Part shown: positions 54,088 to 61,424 of the stretch, piece by piece
Layout: each line of letters begins with the position of its first letter
Position numbering within the stretch: position 1 is the first letter of the stretch
From: Clostridia bacterium
Lineage (GTDB): Bacteria > Bacillota > Clostridia > TANB77 > CAG-508
Reading direction: 5' to 3'
DNA length: 61,562 nucleotides
NCBI GenBank assembly: GCA_017404545.1
Contig: JAFRCC010000010.1
Location: 1 to 61,562 of the forward strand
The notes under the pieces: generated by a model
The model's input: the letters and a program-made list of their open reading frames with translations, nothing else
Databases searched by the model: none
Told to the model about the DNA's origin: nothing
Program-made: the position numbers and the translations under genes

Positions 54088-56004
54088 TTATCTATTTTTA
54101 ACAAACTCTTCTATTGTTGTATTACTATCTATATTCTGAACCATAATCTGAACATGATAAGTCAACATTGTTAGTGCATCTTCATATTCAACTTCTCCAT
54201 CACCATCAACATCTGCATATTGAATTGCATATGCATAATCTGTTTTGTCTTCTAAAGAATATAAAGCTAAGCATAGTGATGCATCTGCAGCAGAAATATA
54301 TCCGTCTCCATCAAGATCTCCAAGTTGATTTAATTTATCCTCAGATGCAATTGCTATTGTTTTTCTCGTAGACTCATAGTTTCTTTGTTTTTCAATAAGT
54401 ATTTTATACATATTCTCCTTAAAGTTTGTTGTACTGCATACTCCAACAATAAAATCTGCTCTACTTATTTCGCCTTTTTCAATTTGATTTGCATATGACT
54501 CGATTATTTTTTTATCTACATTTTCTCTATTATATAAAACTTCTATAATTTTTTTCATAAAATCATAACTTGTCATTGACTCTGTTTCTTCATTTACAAA
54601 TATATCTCGTGTTATTAACGAAATATCTTGATTTTGCTTATATTGTTCAATCCAGTGTTCAATTTCGTTATCTAATGCTTTTCTGCCTAGAACATTTCTA
54701 TACAAATATCTAATATATAATTTTACGTTGTCATATTCTTCATTTTTTTCTTGTTCTTTCTTAGCCTCTTCCTCTTCTTGTTTCTTCTTTTCTTCTTCCT
54801 TTTTCTTGGCCTCTTCCTCTTCTTGTTTTTTCTTTTCTTCTTCAGCTTTTCTTTGCTCTTCTGCTTTTTTCTCTTCTTCGCTCTTCATATCTGAAATTAT
54901 CGCACTACATTTATTTTCTGTAAATTCTTTGCAATTACATAGCATTGCTAAATAGTCATTTCTATTCCATATTCCCCTATCTAGCTTATCTAAGTGTCCT
55001 GACATTTCACTTTCAGTATAATTGCTTCCTCTATATAAAATAATCTCGTAAGTCTTTTTTAAAAAATCAAGATTACTTAGCTCTCCATTATTATTTTTAG
55101 ACTCCTCACTAAATAATATTCCCCTCGTTACTTCATAAATACTTTCTGTATCTACATATTTGCTAGCCCAGTATTCAGCTTCTTCATCGCTTGCTTCTCT
55201 GCCAAGTATTGTGCTATATAAGTATCTAACATATATTTTAGCATCATCTTTTGATATTTTTACTAATTTTCCGTCTGTAAATGGTGTATATACATTAGGT
55301 TTTGTTCCAATGTATTGCTCAGGGTCTAAATTAGTATTTGAATTTGTAGCAACTAAATAATGATAACCATATTTTGTTTCTTTTATTGTATTTGCTTTTG
55401 ACTTTCTTATTTCAAAATGCACATGCATATGTCCAGAATCTCCGGAGCTTCCCATTGTTGCAATTTCCTGTCCTGCAGTTACCATATCACCTTTGCCAAC
55501 TTTTAATGATCCACCTTTTAAATGCCCATATAAGAAACATCTACCAGTTGAAGGTTCCTCTATGATTACATAATTTCCATATCCGCCTCCATCGTTCATT
55601 CCAGCTGATGTTCTTCTTTGGTTCCTATCCGCGTAGTTAACGCCTGGATTCGAAGCTCTTGTTCCGCTTGTTGCAATCACTTTACCATCACATACAGAAA
55701 CAATTGCATATGTATGGCCATTTATACCGGTAATATCCATACCATAGTGTGATTCACATGATGCATAAAAATATTTTTCATTTGGCCAAATTGTATTGTT
55801 TACAATATACTCTCTTCCCGATTTACCATTTTTATATGGTGCAGTATATGCTCTACCATAAAAGTCATAGTCTTTATACGTTTCATTAGCATTATTTCCC
55901 CCAACTGGCCATATGTAAACAGCTGCTTGTGCTTTGTTTGCTCTGATTATTAGAGCTAATGCAAAAATTGCAACAAATAGTAGTACTTTACTTACTTTTT
56001 TCAT
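54088..56004 (-). CDS. Secreted M23 peptidase with two DUF4214 domains and a type I dockerin
   Basis: 638 residues. Signal peptide (1-27, AQA). M23/LytM domain with the zinc and catalytic residues H86 and D90 (HYGMD), H161 (GHL), and H194/H196 in MHVHFEIR. Then DUF4214 (about 265-345: IYVRYLYSTILGREASDEEAEYW), a charged Glu/Lys-rich coiled linker (375-425), a second DUF4214 (LYIRYLYRNVLGRKALDNEIEHW) and a dockerin at 568-625 with two calcium loops (GDLDGDGYISAADASL and ADVDGDGEVEYEDALTM). It probably cuts peptidoglycan and attaches by its dockerin to a cohesin protein; no cohesin is in the window. Confidence 0.88.
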   Translation of the reverse strand: MKKVSKVLLFVAIFALALIIRANKAQAAVYIWPVGGNNANETYKDYDFYGRAYTAPYKNGKSGREYIVNNTIWPNEKYFYASCESHYGMDITGINGHTYAIVSVCDGKVIATSGTRASNPGVNYADRNQRRTSAGMNDGGGYGNYVIIEEPSTGRCFLYGHLKGGSLKVGKGDMVTAGQEIATMGSSGDSGHMHVHFEIRKSKANTIKETKYGYHYLVATNSNTNLDPEQYIGTKPNVYTPFTDGKLVKISKDDAKIYVRYLYSTILGREASDEEAEYWASKYVDTESIYEVTRGILFSEESKNNNGELSNLDFLKKTYEIILYRGSNYTESEMSGHLDKLDRGIWNRNDYLAMLCNCKEFTENKCSAIISDMKSEEEKKAEEQRKAEEEKKKQEEEEAKKKEEEKKKQEEEEAKKEQEKNEEYDNVKLYIRYLYRNVLGRKALDNEIEHWIEQYKQNQDISLITRDIFVNEETESMTSYDFMKKIIEVLYNRENVDKKIIESYANQIEKGEISRADFIVGVCSTTNFKENMYKILIEKQRNYESTRKTIAIASEDKLNQLGDLDGDGYISAADASLCLALYSLEDKTDYAYAIQYADVDGDGEVEYEDALTMLTYHVQIMVQNIDSNTTIEEFVKNR

Positions 56005-56137
56005 TAATTCAACATCCTTTCTACTTATAGATTGTCATATTATGTTAATCTATAAAACGATACAATTATTATATCATACAAATCCCATGCTTACAACGTA
56101 TTCTTTATTTTTATTTTGAAATTTCTATTATTCAAAA

Positions 56138-56725
56138 CTATTTATCTTTTTTCATAAGCTCATTTAATTGTTTTTTCTTTTTAGTATCTATACCAAGTTT
56201 TATTAATACATATACTCCAAATATAATTGTATAATTAAATCCATATGCTAAAAATGTTCCTGGGTCAATACTATTTAACTCATATTCAATAATATTTATT
56301 ATTCCAACTACTGCTTCAACTACTGCTAGTCCTACAAGATATGTAAAAAATGTTTTCTTTGTAGTAGCCTTTTTATCTTGTCTTAATTCCATAATAGTTT
56401 TTAGATATCCAATTATACCACCAATAATTGTTGATACCACTAATGCATATGCAATTTCATCATATACAAGTTTTTCACCATTGAATATAAGCCATATTAC
56501 TGTTTTTTGATATTCTACAACTCCGTTCTCCCCTTCAAATGATTCTATGGTTTCCTTTAATTCATTTTCAGTACCTTGAACTTGTACGAAATTTTCTGCA
56601 TCATTTATCATGCTATCTCTATAAATCTTGTTAGATATATATCCAGATATAACAAATACAATCATTACAATAAATGTTGTTACACAGATTGATGTAAACA
56701 TATTTTTTAATAAATTCTTTTTCAT
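56138..56725 (-). CDS. DUF3021-like membrane protein
   Basis: 195 residues. Four membrane helices (about 12-31, 90-110, 125-143, 158-178), with an extracellular loop between the first two. Co-located with a LytTR regulator gene (6-base gap), which is the usual setting of the DUF3021 family: the membrane protein is thought to control the regulator. The length is above the family average of about 140 because of the first loop. Confidence 0.65.
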   Translation of the reverse strand: MKKNLLKNMFTSICVTTFIVMIVFVISGYISNKIYRDSMINDAENFVQVQGTENELKETIESFEGENGVVEYQKTVIWLIFNGEKLVYDEIAYALVVSTIIGGIIGYLKTIMELRQDKKATTKKTFFTYLVGLAVVEAVVGIINIIEYELNSIDPGTFLAYGFNYTIIFGVYVLIKLGIDTKKKKQLNELMKKDK

Positions 56726-56731
56726 AATAAT

Positions 56732-57196
56732 CTACCTTCTTTCCTTCAAAAACTTCATAACATCTTTGACTCTTCTTCTTGAAACATACTCTGTAGATTT
56801 ATCAATAAATTTAACTAATATGGTACCAACTATTCCAACATCAAAACAATCAACATACTTAATATTTATAATTGTAGAATTAGATATTCTAATAAATTTA
56901 TCTCTTGGTAATTTACTTTCTAAATCATATAGCTTTTCTGAAATCTTAAATGTTCCTTTTTCTGTCTTACAGAAATTACTTTGATTCTCACTATATATAT
57001 ACATGATTTCATCTACATTAATAATTGAGATTTTATTATCGTCCTTACCGAGAATAGTGTTTATCTCTCCTTTGGATGTTTCATTAATTAAATTTATTAA
57101 ATCTTCTAGCTCTTTTGTAATTTTAGAGGTATTAATAATTACTTCTATATCTTCACCATGGTCTTTTGATATATTAGTTGTTACATTAATATTCAT
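56732..57196 (-). CDS. LytTR-family DNA-binding regulator
   Basis: 154 residues. The C-terminal half is the LytTR domain: IINVDEIMYIYSENQSNFCK, YDLESKLPRDKFIRISNSTIINIKYV and SRRRVKDVMKFL. The N-terminal 50 residues replace the response-regulator receiver, so the protein is not a normal two-component regulator. It is expressed with a DUF3021-like membrane partner. Targets unknown; a self-regulated operon is likely. AGGAGG precedes the ATG. Confidence 0.85.
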   Translation of the reverse strand: MNINVTTNISKDHGEDIEVIINTSKITKELEDLINLINETSKGEINTILGKDDNKISIINVDEIMYIYSENQSNFCKTEKGTFKISEKLYDLESKLPRDKFIRISNSTIINIKYVDCFDVGIVGTILVKFIDKSTEYVSRRRVKDVMKFLKERR

Positions 57197-57307
57197 ATCT
57201 TCGTCCTCCTTAGTTTAAATTATAGAATAACAAAAAGTTAAATTCAATTCTTTTAATGGTTTTGAATATAAGTGGTCGTTTTAGTACTATAACTGGTAAA
57301 AAAATAA

Positions 57308-57335
57308 AGCAAAGAACTAAAATTCGTACTTTGCT
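57308..57335. terminator. Terminator of the 57361 toxin operon
   Basis: AGCAAAG / CTTTGCT hairpin; on the minus strand followed by TTATTTTTTT, on the plus side by CTATTTTTT. Confidence 0.8.
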
Positions 57336-57360
57336 CTATTTTTTATTTATGCAATTCAGT

Positions 57361-57630
57361 TTAATCATATATTTCTCTTCTGTGTCCTATTTCTAAGATT
57401 AAAATAACTATTCTATCATCTTGTATTTCACATATTAATCTATAATTTCCAATTCTATATCTCCACTTTCCTGATTTATTTTTTATTAATACTTTTCCAT
57501 GTATTCTTGGATTATTACAATTAACTAGATTTTTTTCAATCCACGCAACGATAAGATTTCTTGTGTATTTGTCAAGCTTTCGAAGATCTTTTACTGCTCT
57601 TTCTGTGTATTCAACTTTATATGCTTTCAT
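57361..57630 (-). CDS. RelE-family toxin
   Basis: 89 residues from the second ATG (57630); the first lies 9 bases earlier. Typical RelE/YafQ order: YKVEYTERAVKDLRKLDKYT, a helix, WRYRIGNYRLICEIQDDRIVILILEIGHR with the catalytic arginine and the late histidine (GHRREIY). Cleaves mRNA on the ribosome in characterised relatives. Overlaps the antitoxin gene; ends at a terminator. Confidence 0.85.
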   Translation of the reverse strand: MKAYKVEYTERAVKDLRKLDKYTRNLIVAWIEKNLVNCNNPRIHGKVLIKNKSGKWRYRIGNYRLICEIQDDRIVILILEIGHRREIYD

Positions 57631-57859
57631 CTTCCTCATCCCATTCTTTTAACATTTGTTTAACTTCGTCGCTTGTGTATGTTTTAGGATTTTTCTCGTA
57701 ATCTTCCATTGCTTTGTAATAACATTCTAAATCGTATTCGTCTTCAATTTTTTCTAGTATTGCCTTTCTAACTAAATCTGATATGGACATTCCATTCATT
57801 TCGGCATATGCTTTTATTAGCTCGGAATCCTTATCACTTAATCTTACAGATATAGTCAT
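57617..57859 (-). CDS. RelB-like ribbon-helix-helix antitoxin
   Basis: 80 residues. MTISVRLSDKDSELIKAYAE, NGMSISDLVRKAILEKIEDE is the ribbon-helix-helix DNA-binding fold (RelB/DUF6290 type), and the acidic tail (DEVKQMLKEWDEEDESI) is the toxin-binding part. Probably represses its own operon. GGAG 9-10 bases ahead of the ATG. Confidence 0.85.
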   Translation of the reverse strand: MTISVRLSDKDSELIKAYAEMNGMSISDLVRKAILEKIEDEYDLECYYKAMEDYEKNPKTYTSDEVKQMLKEWDEEDESI

Positions 57860-58052
57860 GATTACCAGCTCCTTTCACGTCTATTGTATTACATTGTATT
57901 ACAAGTGTCAATATTAATTTGGAAAATTTTATGGATATAAAAATATAGAAATTAAATAATAAAATGAAAAAAGTTATTTAACCTATTAAATCTTATATCT
58001 AAAATGCTCATATTTCAAGAAAAATCGTACCACAAATTTCGACAAATTAATC

Positions 58053-59099
58053 TTATTGTTTAATCCAATAATCAGTAAATTCTTTTAGCTTATTAAAATT
58101 CGTCTCTTCTATTATTCTATCCGCTTCTTCAATTGCCATATTATAATCAGCTTCTGTTATTTCGTTTTTATTGTATGCTTCATCAAGCTCATCTTTATCA
58201 AGCACTATATGACTACCATCTGGATTAAATATAACATCTAGATATAAATCATCTTCGTATGGCATATTTGTCTCTTTATCTTTTCCAATCTTTCTTGCTA
58301 TGTCGTAGTACCATTCTACTATCTGTTTATTCTCGTCATACATAGCCGTTAGACAATTTTTAGATTCATAGTCATAAAATTCCAACCATGTATATCCAGA
58401 ATCCAAATATGGTCTTCCTGATGGAAGCAAAGCTGGTTTACTTACTTTGTTAAATTTGTTATAACAAATATCCCCATTAAAACTATATTTAGATTCATCT
58501 TTGCCATCTATTATGCTATATTCAGCATCATCTACTCCATCATGACTAATGCTATCATTAGCATATCTTTTTCTAAAGCTATAACAATACTTACGAACTT
58601 CTTTACCACATTCGTCATCGATTAATGTTTCTTCAAAATCAAATCCACAGCTCTCAATAGTCTTAATAGAGCCTATATTTTCTGTATATGCTGCTACATA
58701 TATATTCTTAATTCCAAGCTTTTTAGCTTCTTCCATAGCAAGCTTTAAAGTTTGTTTGGCATAACCTTTTCTTCTTTCGCTTGGTCTTATACCATATCCA
58801 ATATGCCCCCATAGATTACCACTTACTCCTATAATCTTATGTCTAATATTAGTAGCACCTACTATTTTTTTACTTTCATCATCATAAACCCAGAATGTTG
58901 AAGAAGAAGAAAATTCTTTTGGACCTCTACCATTTTCTACATCATCTAAATGTTTAAGTAACTTATCAAATTTTTCCTCATCTTCATAATCTAAGCTGAG
59001 TGGCCAAGGAGCAATCTTACCACCATCTTTATGCCACTCATCCATCATTTCTGTATACTGGTCATAGTATAATTTGCTTGGTTTAATCAGTTTAATCAT
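58053..59099 (-). CDS. GNAT acetyltransferase fused to a DUF402 domain
   Basis: 348 residues. Residues 1-175 form a GNAT domain: WGHIGYGIRPSERRKGYAKQTLKLAMEEA carries the acetyl-CoA loop (R-R-K-G-Y-A) and TIESCGFDFEETL the last strand. Residues 205-345 match DUF402 (NtdP/FomD-like nucleoside-diphosphate hydrolase fold): YTWLEFYDYESKNCLTAMYD, VEWYYDIARKIG, YEDDLYLDVIF, DGSHIVLDKDELDEA, ADYNMAIEEADRI. Catalytic Asp/Glu-type metal ligands appear present. The union of an acetyltransferase with DUF402 suggests modification and cleavage of a nucleotide-linked substrate. GGAG precedes the ATG. Confidence 0.75.
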   Translation of the reverse strand: MIKLIKPSKLYYDQYTEMMDEWHKDGGKIAPWPLSLDYEDEEKFDKLLKHLDDVENGRGPKEFSSSSTFWVYDDESKKIVGATNIRHKIIGVSGNLWGHIGYGIRPSERRKGYAKQTLKLAMEEAKKLGIKNIYVAAYTENIGSIKTIESCGFDFEETLIDDECGKEVRKYCYSFRKRYANDSISHDGVDDAEYSIIDGKDESKYSFNGDICYNKFNKVSKPALLPSGRPYLDSGYTWLEFYDYESKNCLTAMYDENKQIVEWYYDIARKIGKDKETNMPYEDDLYLDVIFNPDGSHIVLDKDELDEAYNKNEITEADYNMAIEEADRIIEETNFNKLKEFTDYWIKQ

Positions 59100-59124
59100 C
59101 GTATCACTCCTTTAATTTTGGTTT

Positions 59125-59165
59125 AATTTTGGGGACGGAGCAAAAAATTATTTCCTCCGTCCCTA
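59125..59165. repeat. GGGACGGAG palindromic repeat
   Basis: GGGGACGGAG and CTCCGTCCC pair across 59131-59163; 59125-59150 is identical to the reverse complement of the uvrB end (48439-48464). It also makes a hairpin after the GNAT genes at 59178. Likely a dispersed repeat of this genome. Confidence 0.7.
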
Positions 59166-59177
59166 TTTTTTCTAATT

Positions 59178-59741
59178 TTATACATTCTTATTTCTAATAT
59201 ATTCTCCTTTGAACTCATTTTCTAAGATATCCATATAAACAACATCATAATACTTTCCATTTAAGAAATAATTTTCTCTTAATCTTCCATTCTCTTTAAA
59301 TCCAACTTTTTTATAACAAGCAATTGCTCTTTCGTTAAAAGACATTACACAAAGCATAATACTATGTAAGTTTAAATAATTAAACCCATAATCAAGTAAA
59401 AGTTTTAATGCTTCAGTTCCATATCCTTTACTTCTGTTTTCTTCTTCTCCAATAAATATACCAACTTCCGCAGTTCTATCTTGTCTAGAAATTTTTGGAT
59501 ATCCGCAATTACCAATTAACTCATTTGTCTCTTTGTTCACAATTGCAAATTGTAAATCACAACTTTCTAATGCCTTTTGAATCCAATTTCTTTCAGCTTC
59601 CACTGTCATAATATTTCTACTTTTTCTAATACCATCTGTAGTTTTAAAATCACAAAACCATTCTACGTACTTATCTGCATCCTCAATACACATTGGAGAT
59701 AAATATATTCTATCTCCCTCTATCTTTTTATAATAACTCAT
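59178..59741 (-). CDS. GNAT acetyltransferase, RimJ/RimL type
   Basis: 187 residues from the second ATG (59741), with the first 6 bases earlier. Starts MSYYKKIEGDRIYLSPMCIED, has EVGIFIGEEENRSKGYGTEALKLLLDYGF (R-x-x-G-Y-G loop) and CYKKVGFKENGRLRENYF at the end: the protein-acetylating RimJ/RimL branch of GNATs, in which N-termini of ribosomal proteins or related amines are targets. Overlaps the end of the next GNAT gene by about 14 bases, so translation is coupled. Confidence 0.85.
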   Translation of the reverse strand: MSYYKKIEGDRIYLSPMCIEDADKYVEWFCDFKTTDGIRKSRNIMTVEAERNWIQKALESCDLQFAIVNKETNELIGNCGYPKISRQDRTAEVGIFIGEEENRSKGYGTEALKLLLDYGFNYLNLHSIMLCVMSFNERAIACYKKVGFKENGRLRENYFLNGKYYDVVYMDILENEFKGEYIRNKNV

Positions 59742-60237
59742 ATTCAAATCCTACCTCCTCTAATTTTTGTCCATTTTTATCGACTATCTTTTGACCAAAT
59801 ATCTTTCCACCCATTTTTTCATAGAATCTTCTTCCTTTTTCATTTTCCTTGAAACACCAAATGAGCATCTTTTTTCTACCAATTGATCTAAAATAATTCT
59901 TTACAAAATCTACAAGAGCAGAGCCAATACCATTACCTCTATCTTCCCAATTTACATACAAAACATTTAGCTCACAATCTTTTTCATCATCATCTGGATT
60001 ATCTATGTAATCATCACTATATCTGCAAAATCCAACAATTCTTCCGTTGCTTTCTGCAACAATAAAATGACCCTCTTTGTAGTTAGACTTCATTCTCTCG
60101 TACTTTTCGTTTGTATCTAAATTATCAAGATACTCATCATCAATAAATCCTTTATATGCATATTTCCAATCTTTAACGCAAAGCTCTGCTACTTCTTTTA
60201 AATCATCCTCTTCTACTTGTCTAATAATAAAATCCAT
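59728..60237 (-). CDS. GNAT acetyltransferase
   Basis: 169 residues. CELNVLYVNWEDRGNGIGSALVDFV gives the acetyl-CoA loop (R-G-N-G-I-G) and NEKGRRFYEKMGGKIFGQKIV the C-terminal part. The protein resembles each half of the tandem GNAT at 2366-3388 (same WKYAYKGFIDDEYLDNLDT against WLESYKGIIDNEYLEKINT), so it is a paralogue. Middle gene of a three-gene operon with the P-loop gene upstream. Acceptor unknown. Confidence 0.85.
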   Translation of the reverse strand: MDFIIRQVEEDDLKEVAELCVKDWKYAYKGFIDDEYLDNLDTNEKYERMKSNYKEGHFIVAESNGRIVGFCRYSDDYIDNPDDDEKDCELNVLYVNWEDRGNGIGSALVDFVKNYFRSIGRKKMLIWCFKENEKGRRFYEKMGGKIFGQKIVDKNGQKLEEVGFEYELL

Positions 60238-60248
60238 AATTCCTCCTT

Positions 60249-60809
60249 TTACAAATTAAATTTATCAACAATTATATTTACTACCTCTTCCGGAGATAAA
60301 TTTGTATTATTTATCTTAATATGATTTGGACAGACCTTCTCTCCTTCTTTGGAATTTAGCCTATGCTTATCCATTGTCTTTAACAAATCTTGGTTGCTCC
60401 ATTCTATATTCTTTTTAGATGGTTTTGCTTCTAATCTATGGGCTGTTACATTTCTTTTTAATCTTGTCTCAACATCTGTTTCAAGTTCAATGAAATATAA
60501 ATTACCTCCACTTTCTTCGAATTTTGCTCTTAATTTATTAACATAGTTCCAGTCTTTTTCTGAATCATATGCCATTACAAATGTAAATATAAAATCTTTA
60601 TTATATTTTATTGCAGTGTCAAAGGCAGCTTCTCTTATTAATCCATTAAATTCTTTTTGCTCTGGTGTTGCGAACCCAAATATCTTATCTGAGACCTCTA
60701 TACTGTCGTGATTAACCATTAGGGCATATCCTATCTTCGCCTTTAAGCATTCCGCGACAGTCATCTTTCCAACAGCTTGTGGCCCGGTTACTATTACTAA
60801 ATTTGGCAT
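60249..60809 (-). CDS. P-loop kinase-like ATPase
   Basis: 186 residues from ATG 60809 (AAGGAGG ahead). VIVTGPQAVGKMTVAECL (about 5-22) is a Walker A in which the last residues read G-K-M-T instead of the more common G-K-S/T-T. FIELETDVETRLKRNVTAHR and a lid region (RLEAKPSKKNIEW) fit the AAA_33/shikimate-kinase-like phosphotransferases. Possible function: phosphorylation of a small molecule, such as an antibiotic or nucleoside. It starts the operon with two GNAT genes, a layout known from resistance-like clusters, but the substrate is not known. Confidence 0.7.
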   Translation of the reverse strand: MPNLVIVTGPQAVGKMTVAECLKAKIGYALMVNHDSIEVSDKIFGFATPEQKEFNGLIREAAFDTAIKYNKDFIFTFVMAYDSEKDWNYVNKLRAKFEESGGNLYFIELETDVETRLKRNVTAHRLEAKPSKKNIEWSNQDLLKTMDKHRLNSKEGEKVCPNHIKINNTNLSPEEVVNIIVDKFNL

Positions 60810-60854
60810 ATTAATTCCTCCTTCATACAATTTAATTCTAACATAACAAAATAA

Positions 60855-60904
60855 AACAAAAAAGCCTCACAAAGAAATCTCTTAAGACTCCTTTGCAAGG
60901 CTTT
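60855..60904 (-). terminator. Terminator of the candidate RNA
   Basis: AAAGCCTTGCAAAG / CTTTGTGAGGCTTT hairpin with two mismatches, followed by TTTTTTG on the minus strand. Confidence 0.8.
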
Positions 60905-60996
60905 AAATCCTATTTAAGTGTAGAAAGCTTCCTATTTTTTTAGCTTTCCTTTATCGCTCTGGCACTTTTCAGTGTCATAGATAAACTCTTAATATG
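60858..60996 (-). ncRNA. Candidate structured RNA or attenuator, about 140 nt
   Basis: A consensus promoter (61003-61031) drives an RNA with no supportable coding frame: TTTATC...GATAAA closes a CACT-GAAA-AGTG hairpin, then GAAAGCT/AGCTTTC, then AAAGCCT-CAAAG/CTTTG-AGGCTTT followed by TTTTTT (60904-60855). It may be a free-standing small RNA or a riboswitch-like leader of the operon starting at 60809; it matches no riboswitch consensus I know. Confidence 0.45.
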
Positions 60997-61002
60997 TTTT
61001 TT

Positions 61003-61031
61003 ATTTTAGCATAATTATTTATTTATGTCAA
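61003..61031 (-). promoter_or_regulatory. Promoter of the candidate RNA
   Basis: Minus strand TTGACA (61031-61026), 17 bases, TAAAAT (61008-61003). Confidence 0.8.
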
Positions 61032-61101
61032 TTACTCTTTCACTAATGGCAATAGGAAATTCTTTATTTTTATTTAATGACACACAAATTACGCAATTTA
61101 C

Positions 61102-61326
61102 TTACTTGTTAAATAGACCTGTTATTTTTCCAATAATCCCGTTATTATCAAAATTCACCTTTGCTTTTACCATATCCACAATATTATTTATTTGATCATC
61201 TGGTAAATCCATTCCAACTACACCTTCAACAGCTTTTACTGGATCATCTTTAAATTTATTTGCAAAATCTCCATCATTTTTTACCTTATTAATAATTTCT
61301 TCTACCTTTTTCTTGATTTCTTCCAT
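61102..61326 (-). CDS. Small acidic protein, Nif11-like in shape
   Basis: 74 residues. EEIINKVKNDGDFANKFKDDPVKAVEGVVGMDLPDDQINNIV has the pattern of helix, D/N-P (DDPVKA), and D-L-P-D-D turn known from Nif11-like leader domains and similar small Clostridia proteins. Whether it is a peptide precursor leader or a free protein is unknown; the tail (GIIGKITGLFNK) has no Cys/Ser core peptide, and no modifying enzyme is nearby. AGGAGG precedes the ATG. Confidence 0.5.
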   Translation of the reverse strand: MEEIKKKVEEIINKVKNDGDFANKFKDDPVKAVEGVVGMDLPDDQINNIVDMVKAKVNFDNNGIIGKITGLFNK

Positions 61327-61424
61327 TGAAATACCTCCTATTTATTAATATTTTCATTATATAGCATCTATTAAAAAGAAGTCAATATAAAAATTTGAAC
61401 CGAACTATCCTCTGACCTTTTGAA

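Noticed and set aside
61102..61326. Lanthipeptide or other RiPP precursor
   Set aside because: The Nif11-like shape is present but the tail lacks a core peptide rich in Cys, Ser or Thr and no modifying enzyme is near.
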